From: Orientallactaga sibirica
Lineage: Eukaryota; Chordata; Mammalia; Rodentia; Dipodidae
Assembly (NCBI GenBank): GCA_036365145.1
Contig: JAEOAD010000001.1
Span: 103,698,001-103,762,000, forward strand
DNA length: 64,000 nt
Direction of reading: 5' to 3'
Under the pieces are notes generated by a model. It was not told the DNA's origin. It saw only the letters and a program-made list of their open reading frames with translations, and did no database searches. The position numbers and the translations under genes are program-made. Each line of letters begins with the position of its first letter. The stretch's first letter is position 1. This document shows, in pieces, positions 44,284-56,667 of the stretch.

Positions 44284-44648
44284 CCTTCATAGAATGAGAT
44301 GAAGAGCATCTCTCCACTTCAGGTTTTATAAAGTGTTAAGCAACATTGCTGTGAGCTCTTACCACTACGAATGTTACCATTGCTCATACTCTACCCGCTT
44401 TACATAGAGATTATCCGGATAATGTCTTATTTTTCACATGAAGATGTGTATATTACTGTCTTTGTCACTTGGAGTTTCAGTTCTTTGGGAAACAAGGACC
44501 AAGCCGTACAACCAGTAAGTCCTAATAAAGTTTAGATAGTGGGTTACTCTAAAGCTATTGGCCAGGTTGTGTATGTACATTATTCATAGAGCTTGGGTAA
44601 CAAAAACTTACAGGGCTTGGCCCAAACATCATGTGCTGCTTAGCACTC
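44284..44648. other. Unique sequence, nothing recognised
   Basis: No supported gene. Confidence 0.35.
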
Positions 44649-44649
44649 T

Positions 44650-44700
44650 TTTTTGTTTGTTTGTTTATTTTTATTTATTTATTAGCAACAGACACAGAGA

Positions 44701-44749
<49 letters not shown>

Positions 44750-44879
44750 GGCTCATCAGGGCCTCTAGCCACTGAAAGGAACTCCAGATGCATGCACCAC
44801 CTTGTGTGTCTGACTTAAGTGGGTACTGGGGAATTGAGCTTTGAACCGGGCTTAACCACTAAGCCATCTCTCCAGCCCT
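44650..44879 (-). repeat. tRNA-derived SINE with expanded (GA)n
   Basis: TTTG/TTTA-rich tail, about 20 GA units (44707-44747), body with a short deletion near 44845, end 'taagccatctctccagcccta'. Confidence 0.9.
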
Positions 44880-44983
44880 AGAACTGTTTTGTTGCTGTTT
44901 TTTTTTTTTTTTACAAAGTGGGGAAACTTAAAGCACCTAAGCCCTTAATGTGCATAATATGTTCAAAGACTTTTGTGTTTTTA

Positions 44984-45060
44984 TTTTCTAAAATATTTTT
45001 ATTTATTTCTTTAAGAGAGGGAGAGAAAGAGGCAGATAGAGACAGCGACAGCAAGAGAGC

Positions 45061-45101
<41 letters not shown>

Positions 45102-45222
45102 GGAAAGAAAGGGCATGACAGGGTCTCTAGCCACTGCAAACAAATTCTAGATACATGTGCCAAACCTGGGTCCTTAGGCTTCACAGGCAAGTACCTTAAC
45201 TGCTAAACCTTCTCTCCAGCCC
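44984..45222 (-). repeat. tRNA-derived SINE with (GA)n, body shortened
   Basis: Two GA blocks (45059-45105), then 'catgacagggtctctagcc'. The 'cttgtgcatctggcttatgtgggt' part is missing, and the end is 'aaaccttctctccagccc'. Confidence 0.88.
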
Positions 45223-45559
45223 ATCTTTTACTTTTGATTTCAAAAATTTCAAATATATATAAACTGGTTTATATTTAGGAGTAGATTTTCAAAAGACTTT
45301 TGTTTGTACATATGGAAAGAAAGACTTAGGGAGGACAAGTCAGAGGGTTACCAATAGCTGATGACCTTCATCTCAAGGTTTTAGATCTGAAAAAAATGTT
45401 TTACTTCAAGACAGGATATACAAAGTCTATATGTGCAAGGAGAAATAATGTATTTTTCCATGGTACTCTAACCTCTTTTCAGATTTCAGATTCCACTCCA
45501 TTTAAGGATATGCGTGTCTAGTCAGTTCCCATTATAGTAAAACATTCCATGAGTAGCAT

Positions 45560-45740
45560 TTGAGAACTCACCAAGTGTTTTCTCACATATTATTGCAATT
45601 ACTTTCTGTGTTGTCCCAGGAAAATATATAACCCAGCTATTAGTTTCACATTTGCACACATGAAATATATGTGGGTCAGAGGTTCAGAGATCTTAGCAGA
45701 ATCTAAAAGATTAAATCCCGTTGTGGGGCTTTGCTAACTC
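45560..45740 (-). repeat. Probable MIR, minus strand
   Basis: 'gtgttttctcacatattattgcaattactttctgtgttgtcccagg' to 'gggtcagaggttcagagatcttagcagaatc' follows the complement of MIR. Diverged. Confidence 0.5.
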
Positions 45741-48599
45741 CATTTCCCAGTCTGAGTCGGAGTTTCTCTCTAGGCAAATTGTGGATGATTTTACATACCT
45801 GGCCTGTCTGTGACAATGAACTGATGTAACATACCAAAGGGACTCCCTACGAGTCCCACAGAGTAGGAACTCAGAAAAAGTTATTTCTCATGATCATACA
45901 AGTTCAACAGGGCCTCCCAGGAAGCCTTGAGTCTGCCATAGATGTTGCCCGCAGAGTTAACCTAACAGACTATCACAAATCCATTAAGAATGATGCCAGT
46001 GTAGATTAATTAAATATACACAAGCATGAAATATTCATAACATCCAGATCCTAGAGAACTGATCAGAGGCCTGGATATGATGCTTGCTGAAATCCAACAA
46101 TCCCCTACGTGTATTCCCTGAAGTGTACATAGGTTCTGAACACAATTACTTGTGTGATAGGAAACATACCATGGGCCATTTCCTGAGGATTATCAATTTT
46201 CCTGCTCCCAGTCACCAAGGCAGCATGCAGAAATCCAAGGCCAGGTCAAGACTACATCATTCCCAGATATGCAGCCCAGTCTATTGATCCATACTTTGAC
46301 CACTGGCTTATGAGCCTCGTGATTTCAAGCAGAAAGGGATGAACAGCGGTTGCTCATGAACCCAAATCTAATCTGCTGCCCTGGGCCAAAGGAAGAACTG
46401 GAAATCATATAAAGTCCCAAACACTGGCAGAGCGGTTTTCAATTAGATTGCAATGTGGTGTCTCCCTAACAATGTGAGCAATAGATCTATAAATAATAAG
46501 CGAATAAAACTCAATTGTTATTCATGTTCCCCCCAAGGGCTTGTGGTACATATCAGCACATCTGCATTCCAAGGAGCACTTTACCTACAAATGAGAAGCT
46601 AATACAATTCCACATACCCACATATGGCCAAATCATAACAGAAGTCCTTTCATCAGCTGGGTAGGAAGCTGCATGGTAAGCAAGCACAGGCCGTTACCGT
46701 AGGATAGAGCCGTGCACATATTTCTCTATGTGCTTTCTCACTCTCAGAAGGGCTCATGCACTTGAGAACCACCTCATTAATTCAGCGGGCACTAATTGGG
46801 AAGGTGGTGAGGTTGTAGGAATAAAGGATGTGTACGACATGAGGGCTGTAAGCATTAAGCCCCATGTTTACCAATAGCTAAGCTATTGCTTACGTAGGGA
46901 GTTAGCCACCTGCTGATCATCAGTCACAAGGTCTGGGTTTGCCTCTGGGAAAATAAGACCAGGGGACATTTCAAGCAAAGAGAAAGCCACTAGCTCCTAC
47001 CTATCAATTGACTGCTGAAGCATTCATCCGAGTGGGACTGAATAAGGCTCGAGGATATGGAGATATGCCGAGTTAGAAATAGACAATGAGAGTCTTGCTC
47101 ACGTTTTTGCTTGGACAACCCAAGTTTCTGTTTAGACCACTGCATTTATTAATTGAGACTTGAAGCTTTTAGCTGATGCTTTGATTTTACCTGCTGAACC
47201 AGTTTTCCTGGTTTTCATCTTGCAGATACGTGATGAGATGACAAACTGTACAAGGACTGTACTGAAGGGAACTGTATTAACTGTTCTGATTTCACAGAGA
47301 AAACAGATCTGTGGCTAAGGCATGCAGTGCGGGATGAATGAATGCACGATTGTGTACAGGTCTTTTCTATTGCATCATGACAGGATATTTAAAAGGTGGC
47401 TCAAAGGCTCAAACAAGCTAAGCCAAGTATTATTTAGTGAGTTACCTATCAAGCTGGCTTGTATAAGTTACCCTTAACATTTAAGCGTCTCTGTGGCACA
47501 CAATCTCTGATCTCAGTTTCTCTGTATTTGATAAGATCACTATAAAACAAATCTTTGAAATGTTCTTGTGAAGATTGTATTCCAGTGATGTTCCATAGAG
47601 TAAGTAGTTAAACTCCTGGAGCCACTTCCTTGACAGGAAAATAGCTAATGCCACCTACTTGTTGAGAGAAATGTCATTCATCAAGGAAAGAAAAAGTACA
47701 ATATCCTTTTAACAGCATAAATAATTTTTGTCTTTCTTTTGTAAGGGTAAATCCTAGGGAAGAGCACAGTGGAGATATAATCTTATATATTTTTGAAAGG
47801 CATACTCCATAGTTGAAAATTAGTTCCAACTAGAATTTTGAAATTTAATTATCATCAGGACCATCAAAAGATAGATGGCCAATAAGTGGTTGGACTCACT
47901 TTCTCTATATGCTTTTCTCAAACTTTTGCATACCATGATACATTTCCATGCATAGTTTGGTACACAGAGTGGTCTGATGATGGAGACAAAATCTGCTAAT
48001 GTGTACTAGATCTTTATAAAGGTCAGGAGTCATTTGGCCCTTATTAAAATTCTGGGAGGGTACAAGAAGTATGAAAGTCTGCCCAAAGAAAAAAGCCAAG
48101 ACTTATTTACTCAGTTGTATACAATGAGGTGAGTATTGGAAAATTGAAACACTAGTCTCCAAGGAAATGAACTGATAAACTCCTTAGACTCAGGGCTGAG
48201 AGCAGCTGATAGGAGATATTTGGAGTAAGAATAGAGAAAGGCATTTTGTAAAGACGAGCCAGAAGCAGGTGAGAGAGAAAACATGACAGAGAAGAGGCTC
48301 AGGGGAAAGGGGCCCACGCTCTCCTTCCTGTTTTGCTTCTGTTAAACCCTGTCTAATTTTTACATTCTAACATTGATAACAAACTCTGTTTATCTGATAG
48401 ACTTTGTGTTGCTTGGTATGACTTGCAACCACTAATGTATGAGTGAGAATAATCTATTTTAAGACAGCTTCTCACTAATGAACATGAAGAGAATCCACAG
48501 TTTACCTCGTCGGAAAGCTCCCCATCCCAGACTTTCGTTATGACATCATCCCAAACCTTCTCACTTCAATAAGTTTGATTTTCTTTAGTTCTGAAACTT
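45741..48599. other. Repeat-poor unique stretch, candidate conserved noncoding DNA
   Basis: The longest stretch without a recognisable repeat. 46400-46900 is rich in ATTA/TAAT cores and has isolated CpGs. A perfect 8-bp inverted repeat (CAATAGCT, one base, AGCTATTG) lies at 46872-46888. No frame over 70 codons, so not coding on visible evidence. Confidence 0.4.
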
Positions 48600-48735
48600 T
48601 AGCTCTTTCTTAGGTCATGAGACTTAAATTCTATAAAAGGCAGGGGCCATGTTGCCTTGGGTATGTTTGTGTTTAAAGAGCATAGCATGGGGTCCAGGAC
48701 ATAATATATGCTCAATATATGTTTGTTATAAGTGG
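48600..48735 (+). repeat. L2 3' end fragment
   Basis: 'ggcaggggccatgttgccttgggtatg' followed by 'gcatagcatggggtccaggacataatatatgctcaatatatgtttg', the L2 3' end order. Confidence 0.65.
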
Positions 48736-49599
48736 CAGCCAACAGCTCCAATCTATTTTATATTTTATTAATTATGAGCAGACAGAAACCAACTGATGTA
48801 AGATTTTAGTTTCTGAGTTAGGCCTCTGCTGGAACCACAAAATCAGCCACTGAGTTATGCAGAAAGCATTCTGGATCCTTCAACAAGGACAAAGAAAAAT
48901 CGAATTAAATGCAGTTAGGAAAGAGAGGGAAATAAGTATCCCCCTTTCCACAGTCTTTGAAGCTGTTAAACTATAAACTGTACAAACAGCTATTTTTTCA
49001 GAGAGAGAGGAATACTAAGAAGTATAATAGAATAGTTTTTCTTTGACTCAAAAGACTAGAAGAACATTTTGGAAATGTTCCCCTGCACATTAATGATCAG
49101 CTAATAACTTAAAATTATACCATATGCTTTCAAAACTGGGGTTCTTTTTCTCCCTCTTTAAGTACAAGCAAAATATCATTTGTCCAAGGTAGAGCTAACC
49201 ATGGACCAAGAGGAAAATCCCTAAGGAGCCTGAAGAATAACTTTCCTTCTGCACATTGGGCATTAGAAATTACCCAAGCACCACTAAGCCTTATTCTAAT
49301 GCCTATGGTTGTATAGGTACAAATGAGATTATAGTATCTACCAAAAGACGTGTCCTCCCAGGTAGCAGGGGATATACCCTCCTAGTAGTCAGCCACATAT
49401 CTTACCATGCACTTGCTCCCACTAGTTCAGCAATGAGCACAATGCTTATTAATGTTTTTGAGGTTTTCCACCCAACGGTAGGTTCTCTAAGATCACGTTC
49501 CAAGACTTAATGGTTTTGGAATTTCCAGCACTTAGTCTTACACGTAGCACGCTTGTCACCAACAGCAAGATCCACTAGATGCAAAATTGCATCTTGGTG
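48736..49599. other. Unique sequence, nothing recognised
   Basis: No supported gene or repeat. Confidence 0.4.
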
Positions 49600-49785
49600 A
49601 AGAGACAAGTTCCAGTCCTCACCTCATGCCTGGCTACTTTTGTGACTTTGGCAATGTTGTGTCAGTGTGCTGTCTTGTAGAAAGAAGAGGATTTAATAGT
49701 ACCTACCCCATAAGGTTCATGATGCAAAGGGAACATTATGAAATGAACAGCCTGCAGTGCTCAGCAATTCTTATCATTCAGTTGC
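49600..49785 (+). repeat. MIR element
   Basis: 'gcctggctacttttgtgactttggcaatgttg', then 'gaggatttaatagtacctaccccataaggttcatgatgc', then 'gcagtgctcagcaattcttatca'. The MIR order explains the 119-codon frame here. Confidence 0.7.
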
Positions 49786-50379
49786 TCTTGAGTGAACCAA
49801 TCAATGACCTTAGAGCTTTACCAATGCTCTACTTTTTTATGTTGATTCCAGAGCTTGGTGTCCAGTCATGTTGGACCTTGGGGATGGAGAATATATCCTC
49901 TGCATCACAAATGGGAAATCAGGGGCCACTGATATGTGTATTGTAGTAGTGGGATTGTAAAACATGTAAATGAATACAATGGGGGACTATTATCCATCCT
50001 CTACTATTGGAACTGCCCTTTATCTCCCACCCTGGGGAACACAAGCATTGTTTTGAGCCTCGTTGCTACTAGAGGAGATGAGAACAACTGATGGAAGAAC
50101 AGAAGAGGACCTCAAGTATACCTTTTCTTCCTCGTGAGCCAGTTTGTATTTTGAGTACATCCAGTACACCTGCTAGGATGTCTGCCAGAAGAAAGAAGTA
50201 TCTTACAGTCCATATACCGAACCACAACAGGGCATGGCAGAAAAAGCACCACTGCAACCATAAAACTGAGCCATGGAACCTGATCCACAAGACATGCATG
50301 GAGTAGGGATTCTGGAAAAAAGCATTTGAATTGATACCTAAAGGACTGAAGGTTTTGTTCAATGAATTATGGTGATAAG
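49786..50379. other. Unique sequence, nothing recognised
   Basis: Opposing 71- and 97-codon frames at 50069-50362 overlap almost fully. Neither has recognisable motifs. Confidence 0.4.
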
Positions 50380-50384
50380 ATTGC

Positions 50385-50736
50385 TGTGGTAGTTTGAATA
50401 GATGGCCCCAATATATTCAGTGTTTTATTAGTTTGTTGGTTATATCTACATCCACCTGGCTGGAGGCAATGTCACTGGGCTGATTTTAAGGTGTGGTGGT
50501 GGGTTTGAGAGTCCATTGTAAAGATATGCAAAGTGTGCCTTGTTGGAGTTCCTGAGGTGTGCTGTGAGGCTTTTGGCTGTAGCTTTGCTCTCTGTGGTTG
50601 GTCCTGTGAAAACAGGCCAGCTTCTTCTGCCATTATGGAACTTCCCCTGGATCTGTAAGCTTAATAAATATCCCTTCCTCCATAACCGTGACTGGTCTGG
50701 AAGTTCATCTCAGTGACCCTGAAGCTGTCTGCTACA
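50385..50736 (+). repeat. Solo LTR (family A), best reference copy
   Basis: TGTGGTAGTTTG to GTCTGCTACA, 352 bases, with AATAAA near 50663 about 70 bases before the end. Flanked by ATTGC at 50380-50384 and 50737-50741, exact. TG...CA ends, polyadenylation signal and 5-bp duplication identify an LTR of class III/MaLR style. Confidence 0.93.
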
Positions 50737-50741
50737 ATTGC

Positions 50742-51424
50742 TCAAGGCAGAAGGAAATGCAAGTGTGAAGGCCTCTAAAGTGTAAAGATGATGTTTGGGA
50801 AGAGCTGAAAGAAAAGCCCGCATGGGTGCAGGGCAGAGCTGTGGTGGAAGGGAAGGGTAGCAGGGATGGAGGCCTGACGATCACTGTAACATTGTTTTTG
50901 GGCCAAGACATCCTTTCCTAAAACTCTGTCCTGCACCAGCTTCCATGGGAATCTTTCACCTCATCATCACTCAGAGCCCATTTTTCTTTTTCACTGTTCT
51001 CCTGTCATTTTTGGTTTTGAATATTTTGTTTTGACGCCTCTCATCCTCATCAGACACATAACACTTATTAAGCTCTGAATTAATTACCTCATTGTAATTA
51101 AAGTCATCTGTACTTGCTAGTCACAGTGTCTGATCACAATGAAAGAAACATTCTTATCACCCAAGCCGATGGAATTCCAGCAAGCAAATGAGACCGACTG
51201 TTTGATAATAGCAGTCATGTCTAATGTTGGCTGGATTCTTGTGCTATGACAGGCTCTGTGGTACATGCTTTCCCTGCATGCCATTTCCATGTAATGCCTC
51301 TGTAGCCCTATGAGCGATGCCATTTCCTAAAGGTGCTGGTTGAGATTTGGGGAGAGTAAGGGATTTGTTTAAAATTCCAGATCACAGGGGTGGACCTGGG
51401 GTGCATATGATCACAGAGCCTTCA
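50742..51424. other. Unique sequence, nothing recognised
   Basis: No supported gene or repeat. Confidence 0.4.
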
Positions 51425-51605
51425 TTCTTTGTTTTTTTATTTTAACTTTTTAAAAAAAGTTTTCAAGCAGAGAGAGAGAGCAAGAGAGAGAGAAATGAGA
51501 ATGAGCACTCCAGGGTCTCTTGCCACTGCAAACACACTCTAGATGCATGCACCATTTTGTGCATCTGACTTTATGTGGGTACTTAGGATTTGAATCTGGG
51601 CCATC

Positions 51606-51642
<37 letters not shown>

Positions 51643-51800
51643 ATGTGCAAATGTGTCAGGGCCTCTCTCAACGCTGCAAATGAACACCAGACACTCATAC
51701 CACTTTTTATTCTGGCTTCCATGGGTGGCTTGTTAGTTGAACCTTGGGCCCACGGACTTGGCAAGCAACTTTCCTTAATGGCTGAGCCATCTTCCCAATC
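51425..51800 (-). repeat. Two partial SINEs joined by a (GT)n tract
   Basis: 51425-51607 is a type 1 SINE complement ending in the head at 'gatttgaatctgggccatcagg'; 51608-51641 is about 16 GT units; 51642-51800 is a second, poorer SINE half ending 'gctgagccatcttcccaatcc'. Confidence 0.75.
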
Positions 51801-52002
51801 CTAGTGTCTTCTTAACCAATGCACCTATAATTTCCAGCCATTACAAATTTATTACTTGTAAGTCTTTTGATGTTTTTACAAAAGTATTAAATATAGCCCT
51901 AATATTGCTTTTTTAGGAAAGCAAGTAAGTTTAATGATTTATTTACATAATTTATACAAGAGCCACAGAGTGGAATATTACAAACCCCCTGCCCCCCCAC
52001 CC

Positions 52003-52128
52003 CTTTTTTTTGAGTTAGAGTCTCACTCTAGCTCAAGCTGACCTGGAATTCATTATGTAGTCTCACAGTGACCTCAAACTCATGGTTATCCTCCTATTTA
52101 AATTTATGTATCACCACACACAGCTTTT
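52003..52128 (-). repeat. B1 SINE, minus strand
   Basis: 'gagttagagtctcactctagctcaagctgacctggaattcattatg' to 'tcaccacacacagc'. It abuts the T-run of the L1 at 52131. Confidence 0.85.
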
Positions 52129-52925
52129 TTAAAAAATAATTTATTATTTTCTTATTGATAACTTCCATAATTGCAGACAATAAGCCATGGTAATTCCCTC
52201 TCTTCCCCCACTTCCCCTTTGAAACTCCACTCTCTATTATACCCCTTCCCCTCTCAGTCAGTCTCTTTTATTTTGATGTCATCATCTTTTCCTCCTTTTA
52301 TGATGGTCTTGTGTAGGTAGTACCAGGCACTGTGAGGTCATGAATATCCAGGCCGTTTTGTGTGTGGAGGAGCACATTGTAAGGAGTCCTATCTACCTTT
52401 CCTTTGGCTCTTACAGTCTTTATGTCACCTCTTCCATAATGGACCCTGAGCCTCGGAAGATGTGATAAAGATATTTCAGTGCTGAGCACTCCTCTGTCAT
52501 CTTCTCAGCACCATATTGCTTTCTGAGTCATCACAACGTCACTACCATCTGAAAAGAGAAGTTTCTCTAACCAAAAGTGAGAGTAGCATTAATATATGGG
52601 TATGAACATTAAAAGGAGTGCTTACCGGGTAGTTTGGTGAGCAAAAAATATACACTTAGCGAGACACCAGCAGACATTACACCCTAGGGCTCATGACTAC
52701 CCCTGTTGTAGGTTTTCAGTACCAGGCATGTATTCCCTCCCATGGAGTGGGCCTCCATTCCAATTAGAGAGCAGTTGGTTTCCCCATAACAGACATGCCA
52801 CTATTGCACCCATTGGCTCATTTGGCCTGGCTGGCCAGATTTAGGCTTTCAGTGTCCACTGTTGAGTATCTCCGCTGGTGATTTCTCTCTCTCCCATTGA
52901 ACTGCATGCAGTATAGGTACTTTTA

Positions 52926-53535
52926 AAAAAAGATTTTGTTTTATTTATTTATTTTTTAGAGGTAGAGAGAAGGAAAGAGCGAGAGAAAGAGTGAGAATGG
53001 GTGCACCAGGACCTCTAGCCACTGCAAACAAACTCCAGATGCATGCGCCCACTTGTGCATCTGGCTTATGTGGGACTGGGAGAATTGAAGAGGGGTCCTG
53101 TAGCAGACAGGTTTAGGTTCACTGAGATGAACTTCCAGACCAGGCACAGTTATGGAGGAAGGGATATTATTTATTGAAGCTTACAGATCCAGGGGAAGTT
53201 CCATAATGGCAGAAGAAGTGGCTTGCTCTCACAGGACCAGGCAAGAGAGAGAAAAGCCAACCAGACACACAGCACACAGAGAAAAACCAAACCACAGCAC
53301 ACTTCAGGAACTCCTCTTTAGGCACACTTTGCATATCTTTACAATGGAATCTCAAACCCACCACCACACCTTAAGACCTGCCCCCAGTGACATTGCCTCT
53401 AGCAAGGTGATTGCAGATGCAAACTATAACTAATAAAATACTGAATATATTGGGGGACATATATTCAAACTACCACAGGTCCTTAGGCTTCACAGGCATG
53501 CACCTTAACCACTAAGCCATCTCTTCAGCCCCAGC
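52926..53535 (-). repeat. tRNA-derived SINE in L1, itself carrying an LTR
   Basis: SINE pieces are 52926-53098 and 53478-53535. The L1 sequence resumes at 'agcatagctttttccag', as in the uninterrupted copy at about 58722. Confidence 0.9.
53099..53477 (-). repeat. Solo LTR (family A) inside the SINE
   Basis: TGTAGCAGACAGG to CTACCACA, 379 bases, exact 5-bp duplication GGTCC at 53094-53098 and 53478-53482. The interrupted SINE reads through when the LTR and one duplication copy are ignored. Confidence 0.95.
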
Positions 53536-53905
53536 ATAGCTTTTTCCAGCTTTCTGTCAGCTGGTCTACATGGAGAAGGTTTTCAGCTCAGATCCAGCAG
53601 GATTTCTCTTACCATCTATTCTTAGTAGGAAACCAAGAGCCTTGCCAATGGCCTGTAATGTTTTGGGGTGCCAGTGACCTCCTTGGCCAACAACTCACTG
53701 GAAGGTATCACATCCCTGGCACTGAAAATTTTCTAGTAACTATATACAGTTTCTGAGTGTTCTATTGTACAGAAAAGTAGGTTTCCATATGATTTATTTA
53801 TATCCTCTTAGATTTTGATTAGCCCTCCCTCCATCTTTCCTTTACTCAATCTCTTCCCCTGACCTCACTTAGGCCTTTTCACCTCCATTAATCTGTTCTT
53901 CTACA

Positions 53906-53941
<36 letters not shown>

Positions 53942-54118
53942 ACCATCCTATTAAGTCCCCTCCCTCCCTTTCTATTCCCTTTATATCCCCTTTCTAGCTT
54001 ACTGGCCTCTGCTACTGAGTTTTAAACCTATTTACATAGAAGTCCAATCCTTTTTAGCTAGGATCCACATATGAGAGGGAACATGTGATGTTTGGCTTTC
54101 TGGGCCTACTGCTCCCAA

Positions 54119-55063
54119 ATTTGACACCTTTGAAGACACGACAAGATGTCCTGAAACTTTTCATACCCATAGACAATTCTTCACTAGCAAACCTGGGCTA
54201 CTCAATTTAAACACAAGATTCACAAGCCAGGGACCAGATTCCAACACTCTCTTCTTTCTGTGGGCATATGTAACAGTAGTCCTTCCAGAACTTTGGCTTG
54301 AATTTTTGCTTGAACCTTAGAACAAGATTTTATTTGTGATACAATGTAAATTTGAAAAGCTCTATTGTATTTTAGGAATTTCCTGTGATTTCTGTTAGAA
54401 AAAGTGTCCCCACCACCTTTTTCTGAATGTGTTATATATTCTTTAAAAGGACAATATTGAGCAGTAAATTTATTGCTATGCAATTCATGAGAACAAACAT
54501 AAAATGCAGATGTTCTATGCATAATGTTAACATTGAGATAATGAATCAAAGCTAAAATGTTCAAATGTCCCTAAAAATAATGATAGATGGGGACTGTGGC
54601 ATCAAACTTCTGATGTTTGAAGTTGACGGGAGTATTATTCCCTTCAATTTGACAAGTGCTCCATTTGCAAATGGAAAACAATACTTCAAAGAAATTATGC
54701 CCATCATACCCAGACAATTGCATTAATTTAATTTATTTATTTGTTCCTATGGTAACAGAAGATGAAACAAGCTGAGCCTATGTGGTTAAGTATAAAATAA
54801 ACTTGCTGAAGGCAATTATTTCATATTAAAACTGAATTAACTTAATGGTTTATCCTCAAAACAATGGTGAGGAATAATTATGGTGTGAGGATGGCTTACA
54901 TATGCCATAGCTTCTCCTGTTTTCACAAACAGGAGGAATGCCAGCACTGTTTTGGACTCAGGTATCTGTCCATATCAGCATCTAGATGCTGTTGTCTATG
55001 GAGAATTGTCCCACAAAGCTCCAAATTACTAATTTGACTGTATTTGGCTAAAATAAGTACATC
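54119..55063. other. Unique sequence with an RFX-like X-box
   Basis: 54590-54860 is repeat-free and rich in ATTA cores. GTTCCTATGGTAAC at 54743-54756 is close to the X-box GTTNCC-AT-GGYAAC with one mismatch. The 114-codon antisense frame at 54220-54564 has no recognisable motif. Confidence 0.4.
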
Positions 55064-55065
55064 AG

Positions 55066-55222
55066 GGCTGGAGAGATGGCTTAGTGGTTGTGCTTGCCTG
55101 GGAAGTGTAAGGACCCTGGTTTGAGGCTCAACTCCCCAGTTCCCATGTAAGCCAGATGCACAAGGTGGCACATGCATCTGGAGTTTGTTTGCAGTGGCTG
55201 GAGGTCCTGGTGTGCCCATTTT

Positions 55223-55254
<32 letters not shown>

Positions 55255-55320
55255 GCCTCTTTCTCTCCCTCTCTGTCACTCTCAAATAAATAAATAAACA
55301 TAAACAACATTAAAAAATAA
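55066..55320 (+). repeat. tRNA-derived SINE (type 1)
   Basis: GGGCTGGAGAGATGGCTTAGTGG head, full body, CT-rich tract and AAATA-repeat tail. Confidence 0.93.
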
Positions 55321-55466
55321 ATTAATTAAAATAACTTCTTGAGGTATAATTAGCATATAGGAAACAGTTTAAGGGAAAAAAGGAAGTACTCTGACTTATA
55401 AAATATGACAGCTATGATGATAAAAATAAAAGGTCATTGACAGGTGATGGGGGCTGAGGAAGGAAA

Positions 55467-55467
55467 G

Positions 55468-55509
<42 letters not shown>

Positions 55510-55736
55510 GAGAGAGACAGAGAGAGAGGGAGAGGAAGACAGATAGAGATGGGCGCAACAGCAGCCTCTCAGCTGCTGCAAACGAAATCCAGATGCGTGT
55601 GCTGCCTTGTGGTCAAGTGCTGCATTGCGCCCCTGCATCACTTTGCATCTGGCTAAACGTGGGACCTGGAGATTGGAACCAGCGTTCTTAGGCTTAGGAG
55701 GCAGGCGCCTTAACCACTAAGCCATCTCTCCAGCCC
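55467..55736 (-). repeat. tRNA-derived SINE, type 2, with (ATT)n tail
   Basis: Fourteen or so ATT units (55469-55509) as tail, then the type 2 body and 'gagattggaaccagcgttcttagg' to 'aagccatctctccagccc'. Confidence 0.93.
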
Positions 55737-56667
55737 AAGAATATTATTTTGTATCATTTTCCACAATCTAAATAGAGGAATGTATAGCACTAGACTGAAC
55801 CTTCATATTGACTATGAATTTTCACTAATAACTAGATGTCAATGCATGCTCAAAATTTGTAAGAAATGCACTCGTCTGATGCAGGAGGTTCATGGTGGTG
55901 GAGACTGGGGGTACATGGGAACTCCCTGTCATTATTTCTCAGTGTGGTTGTTACCTTGTGAACTAAAGTGTCTGGCAATAAGCTGCACCTGGGTTAAGAC
56001 ATCCGAGGCTGATGAGAACTTCAGTGACTGTGGGATTTGGAAGGCTATAAGTCCAGAGCTAAGGTATCTTAGGCTATCATAGCCAAAGCAGCCATCTATT
56101 GTTCACCTCTGTGTGTGACTTAACATCCATTAAGTATTAGGTAAATCTATCAGAATGCATGAACAGACCCCCTGGTATCCATCAACCCCAAAGCTCAGAA
56201 TATCACCAGGCAGTGTCCTGATGACTGTAGCAGAGGTTTCCCTTTTTGCTGCATCCTGTCTATCTGATTTCCCCACCACTGATTGAAAAGTGTTTTGATT
56301 TATGACTGCCTTAGTTCTGTTTCTATATAAACTTCATGAAACTGTTATTGTGTTGAAACACGGAATTTGGGGTAACCTGACTCTGTGGTCCTGGGCCATC
56401 GTCACTCATATGTGACCTTTTTATTTTTATTTTTGCATTGATAACCTAAAAGTGTCCTAAAGGTAAAGAATATATGCTCAAATAGGATATGTTGATATAT
56501 TGCTCACCTATCACTAAAACATATGTGAAAAACTTACAATTAAAACATTCTGTTTCAGGACCGAGTTTTCAAGGGATGCATTGGCTGGAAAAACATATAT
56601 AAAATGAACAACCACTATGTTAATGTAGGAACCCAATCTAGAATTATAGAAGGGAAATTCTGTCTCA
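55737..56667. other. Unique sequence, nothing recognised
   Basis: No supported gene or repeat. Confidence 0.4.

Larger units (their letters stand above)
52131..54118 (-). repeat. L1 3' end, antisense, carrying SINE and LTR
   Basis: Starts with the complementary A-tail and continues as the same sequence found at 57935-59180 ('ttgataacttccataattgcagacaat', 'cactgagcct'-type blocks, 'aacagacatgccactattgcacccattgg'). Parts are 52131-52925 and 53536-54118. It stops within 'gagagggaacatgtgatgtttggctttctggg', next to the ORF2 stop. It includes (CA)n at 53906-53937. Confidence 0.85.

Noticed and set aside
49587..49946. 119-codon plus-strand frame with several cysteines
   Set aside because: Overlaps a MIR element in the first half and has no recognisable domain.
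54220..54564. 114-codon antisense open frame
   Set aside because: No motif or compositional bias recognised, AT-rich sequence, no splice or promoter context. Consistent with chance.
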